A DNA stretch of 56,165 nt. Origin: Muribaculum sp. (GTDB lineage Bacteria > Bacteroidota > Bacteroidia > Bacteroidales > Muribaculaceae). Location of the stretch: positions 1 through 56,165 of the forward strand of contig JAMPGE010000009.1 of assembly GCA_023664085.1 (NCBI GenBank), written 5' to 3'. Below, one piece after another: positions 51,756 through 56,165 of this stretch; the stretch's first letter is position 1, and every line of letters starts with the position of its first letter. The notes below the pieces were generated by a model. It saw only the letters and a program-made list of their open reading frames with translations, was not told the DNA's origin and searched no databases. The position numbers were made by a program, and so were the translations under genes.

Positions 51756-53134
51756 TTGTTTTTAACAATCTGAGCCATAAATTCGGCTTCACATACGATC
51801 TTTTCTCCTACAAACGCGTAGCCTTTTACCACTGCGCATCCTCTGCGGATCTCGGTCATTAAGCTGACTGTGAGTAGCAATGTGCTTCCCGGCACTACTT
51901 TCTGGCGAAACTTCACATTGTCGATCTTCAGGAAGTAGGTGGAATAACGCTCCGGCTCTTCAAGATAATTCAATACGAGCACGCCGGCAGCCTGTGCCAT
52001 AGCCTCCACCTGAAGCACTCCGGGCATCACCGGCTCCTGAGGGAAGTGGCCGGTGAAGAACGGCTCGTTGGTGGTGACATTCTTCACAGCTACGCAATGC
52101 TTCTTGTCGATTTCTATGATCTTATCGATAAGAAGGAACGGATAGCGGTGGGGAAGGAGCTTGCGAATGCCATTGTTGTCTATCACCGGTTCGAGATTCG
52201 GATTGTAATTCGGACTCTGAATCTCTGTATGTTTAACTTCCTTACGGATTTTCTTTGTAAGTACGCTATTGATGGAATGCCCCGGACGTATGGCCACCAC
52301 TCTGCATTTGAGAGGCTTTCCGATAAGTGAAAGATCTCCGATCACGTCCATCAATTTATGGCGTGCAGGCTCATTGTCCCATTTAAGCGGCTTGGGATTG
52401 ATATAACCCAGTTTGTTGAGGTGCATGTGCTCCACGCCTACCAAGTCGCAGATCTCATCTATTCTCTCCTGCTCAATAGGCTTGTCGTAGATCACTATAG
52501 CGTTGTTCAGATCCCCTCCTTTAATGAGATTGTGCTGAAGAAGCATCTCTATCTCCCTCACGAATACAAAGGTGCGTGCGTCGGCCACTTCCGTCGGGAA
52601 AACAGCCATGTCATCAAGGATGGCAAATTGATTGGGAAGTACGGGAGAATTGTATTCCACCATCACTTCCACGCTGAATGAGTCATCGGGATAAAGAGTG
52701 ATCATAGAGCCGGTAGTATCGTCTTTGATGGTGACCTTGTCTTTGATCACAAAGAAATCCTTATCGGCTTTCTGCTCTTCAATTCCCACTTTGCTGATTC
52801 CTGCTACATACTGGCTTGCACTGCCGTCAAGTATAGGCATTTCCGGACCGTTGAGTTCAATAAGGCAATTGTCGATGCCCATCGCAAACAAAGCCGCCAG
52901 AGAATGTTCTACGGTTCCTACCTTTACGTCGCCTTTACCGAGAACCGTGCCACGTGTGGTGTCGACTATATTTTCCGCCACACCGTCGATCACCGGTTGC
53001 CCTTCCAGATCAACTCTCTTGAACTTATATCCGTAGTTATCCGGTGCGGGTAAGAATTTGGCATTAATCATCTGCCCGGTGTGAAGGCTCTTGCCCATCA
53101 CCTCAAACGAGGCCTTTATTGTCTGTTGTTTCAT
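51752..53134 (-). CDS. lpxC-fabZ: fused UDP-3-O-acyl-GlcNAc deacetylase and 3-hydroxyacyl-ACP dehydratase
   Basis: One 460-residue protein joins two lipid enzymes. Residues 1 to about 305 are LpxC, with the SLHTGQ start, zinc ligands in VGTVEHSLAAL and in ARHKLMDVIGDL, and GHSINSVL. Residues about 312-460 are FabZ, with LLPHRYPFLLIDKI, the catalytic GHFPQEPVMPGVLQVEAMAQAA (His and Glu) and a hot-dog fold. The fusion is a recognised feature of Bacteroidota. It couples the committed lipid A step with fatty-acid dehydration. lpxD is upstream (27-base gap), and lpxA overlaps downstream. Confidence 0.97.
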   Translation of the reverse strand: MKQQTIKASFEVMGKSLHTGQMINAKFLPAPDNYGYKFKRVDLEGQPVIDGVAENIVDTTRGTVLGKGDVKVGTVEHSLAALFAMGIDNCLIELNGPEMPILDGSASQYVAGISKVGIEEQKADKDFFVIKDKVTIKDDTTGSMITLYPDDSFSVEVMVEYNSPVLPNQFAILDDMAVFPTEVADARTFVFVREIEMLLQHNLIKGGDLNNAIVIYDKPIEQERIDEICDLVGVEHMHLNKLGYINPKPLKWDNEPARHKLMDVIGDLSLIGKPLKCRVVAIRPGHSINSVLTKKIRKEVKHTEIQSPNYNPNLEPVIDNNGIRKLLPHRYPFLLIDKIIEIDKKHCVAVKNVTTNEPFFTGHFPQEPVMPGVLQVEAMAQAAGVLVLNYLEEPERYSTYFLKIDNVKFRQKVVPGSTLLLTVSLMTEIRRGCAVVKGYAFVGEKIVCEAEFMAQIVKNK

Positions 53135-53161
53135 TATGGTTCTATCTGTTATCGAGGAATT

Positions 53162-54154
53162 CTATTTCTTTCGGAAGAGCTCCTCAAGTTTCTTTATATA
53201 CACTTGATTCTTTGCAAACTGACGGGCATCTATGGCAGGATACCCGATGATGCGGTTGCCATCGCCCACATGGTTGGGTATACCGGATTGTGCTCCAATC
53301 TCATTATGGTTGCCTATGCGGATATGGCCTGCGAAACCTACCTGACCTCCAACCATATTGCAATCTCCTATCTTGGTGCTTCCGGCCACTCCGGTCTGTG
53401 CGGCGAAAACGTTGCATTTGCCTATTTCCACATTGTGGGCCACTTGGATAAGATTGTCAAGTTTGGTTCCCTTGCCAATCACAGTGCTTCCGAATGTAGC
53501 TCGGTCTATGGTGCAGTTGGCACCGATTTCCACATCGTCTTCTATGCGCACATTCCCGATCTGGGGTATTTTTTCGTATCCACCGTCCTTGGGTGCGAAT
53601 CCAAATCCATCGGCACCGATCACTGCTCCGGAATGAATGATACAGCCCGAACCGATTTCACAACCTTCATAGATTCGTACTCCTGCCCGTATTATCGTGT
53701 TGTCTCCTATCACACAATTGTGCCCTATGTAGCATTGCGGATATATCTTTACATTTTTGCCGATACTAACGCCGTTGCCCACATATGAAAATGCACCGAT
53801 ATAAGCGTCTTCCGGCAATACTACATCCTCAGCCACTACCGCAGGAGTTTCAACACCTGTCGGAGTCTGTTGTTTCGGTGTAAAAGCTGTCAAAAGCTCT
53901 GCAAGAGCCGAATATGGGTCTTTCACACGTATTAATACAGGTTCATATTCACACTGAGGATCAAAATCGTTGCTTACAAGTACGGCCGAAGCCTTCGTTG
54001 AGGAGATGAAATGAGAATACTTCGGGTTGGCTATAAAAGTGATGTCACCGGGTTTGGCCTCTTCGATTTTTGCAAATCCAGTGATTTCTATATCTCCGTC
54101 GCCTTCCACCGTGCCACTCACAAATTGAGCCAGCATATTTGGAGTTATCTTCAT
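53162..54154 (-). CDS. lpxD: UDP-3-O-(3-hydroxyacyl)glucosamine N-acyltransferase
   Basis: The third step of lipid A synthesis, N-acylation of the deacetylated sugar. The 330 residues from ATG 54154 comprise an N-terminal uridine-binding domain (about 1-100, including [21 protein letters not shown]), a hexapeptide left-handed helix with the catalytic His in [10 protein letters not shown], and a C-terminal helix. TTG 54160 would add two residues and is less likely. It leads the minus-strand operon. A perfect TAnnTTTG box was not seen; GATATTTG near 54208 on the minus strand is one base off. Confidence 0.95.
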   Translation of the reverse strand: MKITPNMLAQFVSGTVEGDGDIEITGFAKIEEAKPGDITFIANPKYSHFISSTKASAVLVSNDFDPQCEYEPVLIRVKDPYSALAELLTAFTPKQQTPTGVETPAVVAEDVVLPEDAYIGAFSYVGNGVSIGKNVKIYPQCYIGHNCVIGDNTIIRAGVRIYEGCEIGSGCIIHSGAVIGADGFGFAPKDGGYEKIPQIGNVRIEDDVEIGANCTIDRATFGSTVIGKGTKLDNLIQVAHNVEIGKCNVFAAQTGVAGSTKIGDCNMVGGQVGFAGHIRIGNHNEIGAQSGIPNHVGDGNRIIGYPAIDARQFAKNQVYIKKLEELFRKK

Positions 54155-54279
54155 TATCAATCAATTAAAATTTTATGAGAGAATCTCATTACAAAATTTC
54201 TGCAAATATCGTAAAAAAGTTTTAATTTGGCTCTATGTTGGTCTGATTTTTACCACATATTTATCCCGACTGGAGAATT

Positions 54280-54299
54280 TTTAGTTTTTTTAAACTAAA
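54280..54299. promoter_or_regulatory. 8-bp dyad between lpxD and mce
   Basis: TTTAGTTT (54280-54287) and AAACTAAA (54292-54299) flank TTTT, in the region between two divergent transcription units. A terminator has no purpose here, so an operator is possible. It is A/T-rich and short, so it may be chance. The remainder of 54155-54336 shows no gene. Confidence 0.35.
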
Positions 54300-54336
54300 T
54301 TCCCGTATATATTTTCCGCTTTAGCTAATTATTGTT

Positions 54337-54344
54337 ATATTTGC
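54337..54344 (+). promoter_or_regulatory. -7 box of mce-mmdA
   Basis: TATATTTG matches TAnnTTTG. The ideal -33 position has TTT rather than TTG. Start near 54350, leader of about 85 bases. Confidence 0.6.
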
Positions 54345-54355
54345 GCAAAATATTG

Positions 54356-54380
54356 TAGCGGAGTTTTATCCACTCCCTAC
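54356..54380 (+). other. hairpin at the 5' end of the mce leader
   Basis: A GTAG...GAGT arm pairs with ACTC...CTAC, with one mismatch, around TTTATCC. It begins about six bases after the predicted transcription start and may stabilise the mRNA end. No known riboswitch pattern was recognised. Confidence 0.35.
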
Positions 54381-54434
54381 CGTCACAATGACTCTAACTT
54401 AACATTTATACAACAAAACTTAAATCGAACATCA

Positions 54435-54857
54435 ATGGAAATATCTCACATTGAGCACATCGGCATTGCAGTGCCAAACCTCGAGGAAGCCATCAAATAC
54501 TATGAGGAAATCCTCGGTATGAAGTGCTACAAAAAAGAAGTAGTCGAAGACCAGAAAGTGACTACAGCCTTCTTTAAGGTTGGTGATGTAAAAATCGAGC
54601 TTCTGGAGCCGACCTGCCCCGAAAGCACCATCGCCAAATTCATCGAGAAGAACGGTGGACGCGGAGGTATGCACCACATGGCATTTGCCGTAGAAGACGG
54701 TGTGGCTAACGCTCTGGCTGAAGTAGAGGCAAAGGGTGTGAAGCTCATCGACAAGGCTCCGCGCAAAGGAGCCGACGGCCTGCAGATTGCATTCCTTCAT
54801 CCAAAAAGCACAGAAGCAGTGCTGACTGAGCTCTGCGAAGATCCTGCAAAAAAATAA
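54435..54857 (+). CDS. mce: methylmalonyl-CoA epimerase
   Basis: Interconverts (R)- and (S)-methylmalonyl-CoA between mutase and decarboxylase in succinate-to-propionate fermentation. The 140-residue vicinal-oxygen-chelate protein has ISHIEHIGIAVPNLEEA with a metal His, KIELLEPTCPES with a metal Glu, GGMHHMAFAVED with the second His, and KSTEAVLTELCE at the end. mmdA follows after 64 bases, separated by a hairpin. Confidence 0.95.
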   Translation: MEISHIEHIGIAVPNLEEAIKYYEEILGMKCYKKEVVEDQKVTTAFFKVGDVKIELLEPTCPESTIAKFIEKNGGRGGMHHMAFAVEDGVANALAEVEAKGVKLIDKAPRKGADGLQIAFLHPKSTEAVLTELCEDPAKK

Positions 54858-54872
54858 AAAGAATCTAAATCC

Positions 54873-54905
54873 GGAAGCCAGACGGTAAGATGCCGTCCGG
54901 CTTCT
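54873..54905 (+). terminator. hairpin between mce and mmdA, possible attenuator
   Basis: GAAGCC (54874-54879) and GACGG (54881-54885) pair with CCGTC (54893-54897) and GGCTTC (54899-54904), with one A/C mismatch, around TAAGATG. No T-run follows, so it more likely adjusts transcript levels or mRNA stability than ends the operon. Confidence 0.5.
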
Positions 54906-54921
54906 AAAGCAATATTACATA

Positions 54922-56165
54922 ATGAGCAAATCAGCAGAAAAGATTCAGGAGCTTATCGCCAAGCGTGCGGAAGCTCGTCTCGGCGGCGGCCAGAAAGCTA
55001 TCGACAAGCAGCACGCCAGAGGTAAATATACAGCACGCGAACGTATCGCCCAACTACTCGACGAAGGCAGTTTTGAAGAACTCGACATGTTCGTCACCCA
55101 CCGCTGCACCAACTTCGGCCAGGACCGCAAACACATCCTTGGCGATGGAGTTGTGACTGGATTCGGCACTATCGACGGCCGTTTGGTTTACGTCTTCGCT
55201 CAAGACTTCACAGTATTCGGCGGCTCTCTTTCCGAGACCATGGCCCAAAAGATCTGCAAAGTTATGGATCTGGCCATGAAAATGGGAGCACCCGTTATCG
55301 GTCTCAACGACTCAGGCGGTGCCCGCATTCAGGAAGGCATCAACGCTCTGGCCGGTTACTCCGAAATATTCCAGCGTAATATCCTCGCTTCCGGTGTAGT
55401 ACCCCAGATTTCAGCCATCCTCGGCCCCTGCGCCGGAGGTGCCGTATACAGCCCCGCCCTCACCGACTTCACCATTATGGTGAAGGGTATTTCCTACATG
55501 TTCCTCACAGGTCCGTCCGTAGTGAAAACCGTCACCGGTGAAGACGTGACTCAAGAGCAGCTCGGTGGCGCTTCAGTACACTCCACCAAGAGCGGTGTCA
55601 CCCACTTTGCAGTGGAAGACGGAGAAGAAGCACTTGCCCTCATCCGCAAACTCATCAGCTACATGCCCCAGAACAATCTGGAGGAAGCTCCGCTTGAAGC
55701 ATGCAGCGATCCCATCGACCGCCTTGAAGACTCTCTCAATGAGATCATCCCCGATGATCCCAAGCGTAGCTATGACATGTATGAGGTGATCGGCAAAGTT
55801 GTAGACAACGGTGAATTCCTTGAAGTACAGCGCGACTATGCCAAAAACATCATCATCGGTTTCGCTCGTTTCAACGGTCAGAGCGTAGGCGTTGTGGCCA
55901 ATCAGCCCAAGGTGCTTGCAGGAGTACTCGACTCCAACGCATCCCGCAAGGCAGCACGTTTCGTTCGCTTCTGCGACTGCTTCAACATTCCTCTGGTCAC
56001 TCTCGTGGACGTGCCCGGATTCCTTCCCGGCACAGGTCAGGAATACAACGGCGTAATCCTTCACGGTGCCAAACTTCTCTACGCTTACGGCGAAGCTACC
56101 GTGCCCAAAGTGACAGTTACTCTGCGCAAGAGCTACGGCGGCAGCCACATCGTGATGAGCTGCAA
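54922..56165 (+). CDS. mmdA: methylmalonyl-CoA decarboxylase / acyl-CoA carboxylase carboxyltransferase subunit, 5' part
   Basis: The frame is open to the window edge (414 codons), and roughly 100 residues of a normal 515-520 are missing. It is a crotonase-like carboxyltransferase: [14 protein letters not shown] near the start, [35 protein letters not shown], then [18 protein letters not shown] and [10 protein letters not shown] in the second half. It moves the carboxyl group between methylmalonyl-CoA and biotin to give propionyl-CoA. Epimerase upstream supports the methylmalonyl role over acetyl-CoA carboxylase. Biotin carrier and pump genes would be expected just outside the window. Confidence 0.93.
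   Translation, partial: MSKSAEKIQELIAKRAEARLGGGQKAIDKQHARGKYTARERIAQLLDEGSFEELDMFVTHRCTNFGQDRKHILGDGVVTGFGTIDGRLVYVFAQDFTVFGGSLSETMAQKICKVMDLAMKMGAPVIGLNDSGGARIQEGINALAGYSEIFQRNILASGVVPQISAILGPCAGGAVYSPALTDFTIMVKGISYMFLTGPSVVKTVTGEDVTQEQLGGASVHSTKSGVTHFAVEDGEEALALIRKLISYMPQNNLEEAPLEACSDPIDRLEDSLNEIIPDDPKRSYDMYEVIGKVVDNGEFLEVQRDYAKNIIIGFARFNGQSVGVVANQPKVLAGVLDSNASRKAARFVRFCDCFNIPLVTLVDVPGFLPGTGQEYNGVILHGAKLLYAYGEATVPKVTVTLRKSYGGSHIVMSC

Noticed and set aside
51752..53134. lpxC-fabZ fusion as a novelty
   Set aside because: It is a known trait of Bacteroidota and not new here.
53081..53788. 235-codon open frame antisense to lpxD
   Set aside because: Produced by the regular hexapeptide coding pattern on the real strand.
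1..56165. tRNA genes, rRNA, CRISPR arrays, prophage or complete insertion sequences
   Set aside because: Looked for cloverleaf ends, repeat-spacer periodicity, integrase and transposase motifs; none was seen. Only gene-less repeat elements are present.

Overview
The window looks like core chromosome from a member of the Bacteroidota, order Bacteroidales, probably a Muribaculaceae-like gut bacterium. The family assignment is inference. The order rests on several things visible in the sequence: promoters of the TTG-N20-TAnnTTTG type, a fused LpxC-FabZ protein, a DUF4295 gene directly after rpmB-rpmG, a T9SS-like C-terminal tail, and the succinate-to-propionate genes mce and mmdA. No phage, CRISPR array, rRNA, tRNA or intact transposase was seen.

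Layout. 0-5.2 kb: small membrane protein, dxs, trkA, trkH (isoprenoid precursors and K+ uptake). 5.3-10.7 kb: malic enzyme (maeB), then the anaerobic ribonucleotide reductase nrdD-nrdG, with an inverted pair of MITE-like elements around nrdDG. 11-15 kb: an operon of outer-membrane receptor-like barrel, PadR regulator and PspC protein, with a palindrome over the promoter -33 box. 15.1-18.9 kb: a strongly self-complementary leader or small RNA, then ftsY, rimO and menF. 19-22 kb: DUF2975 membrane protein, XRE regulator and M13 peptidase. 22.1-25.7 kb (minus strand): patatin, GH13 enzyme, prs. 25.9-27.7 kb: secreted Omp28-like protein. 27.9-34.8 kb (minus strand): MBOAT acyltransferase, SGNH-like partner, TamB. 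35-37.7 kb: tsaD, a shortened cinA, rpmB, rpmG, DUF4295. 37.8-40.4 kb: small barrel (minus) and nadE (plus). 40.5-50 kb: a long plus-strand run tsaC, sugar-phosphate transferase, ClC, fmt, menD, menB, menC, menE. 50-50.8 kb: Crp/Fnr regulator with a palindrome on its own promoter. 51-54.2 kb (minus strand): lpxD, lpxC-fabZ, lpxA. 54.4 kb to the end: mce and the 5' part of mmdA.

The genes describe an anaerobe that makes deoxynucleotides with a glycyl-radical enzyme, respires with menaquinone (menF, D, B, C, E present; menA, menG and menH not in the window), forms propionate through methylmalonyl-CoA, and has lipid A and probably an O-acetylated surface glycan. Most coding content is ordinary housekeeping. 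The unusual signals are mainly non-coding: the two MITE-like copies with perfect 10-bp target duplications, the 184-nt folded element in front of ftsY, operator-like palindromes on the promoters of two regulator-containing units, and promoters that would give leaderless or nearly leaderless mRNAs. All starts, promoters and structures were read by eye; nothing was folded or searched by computer.
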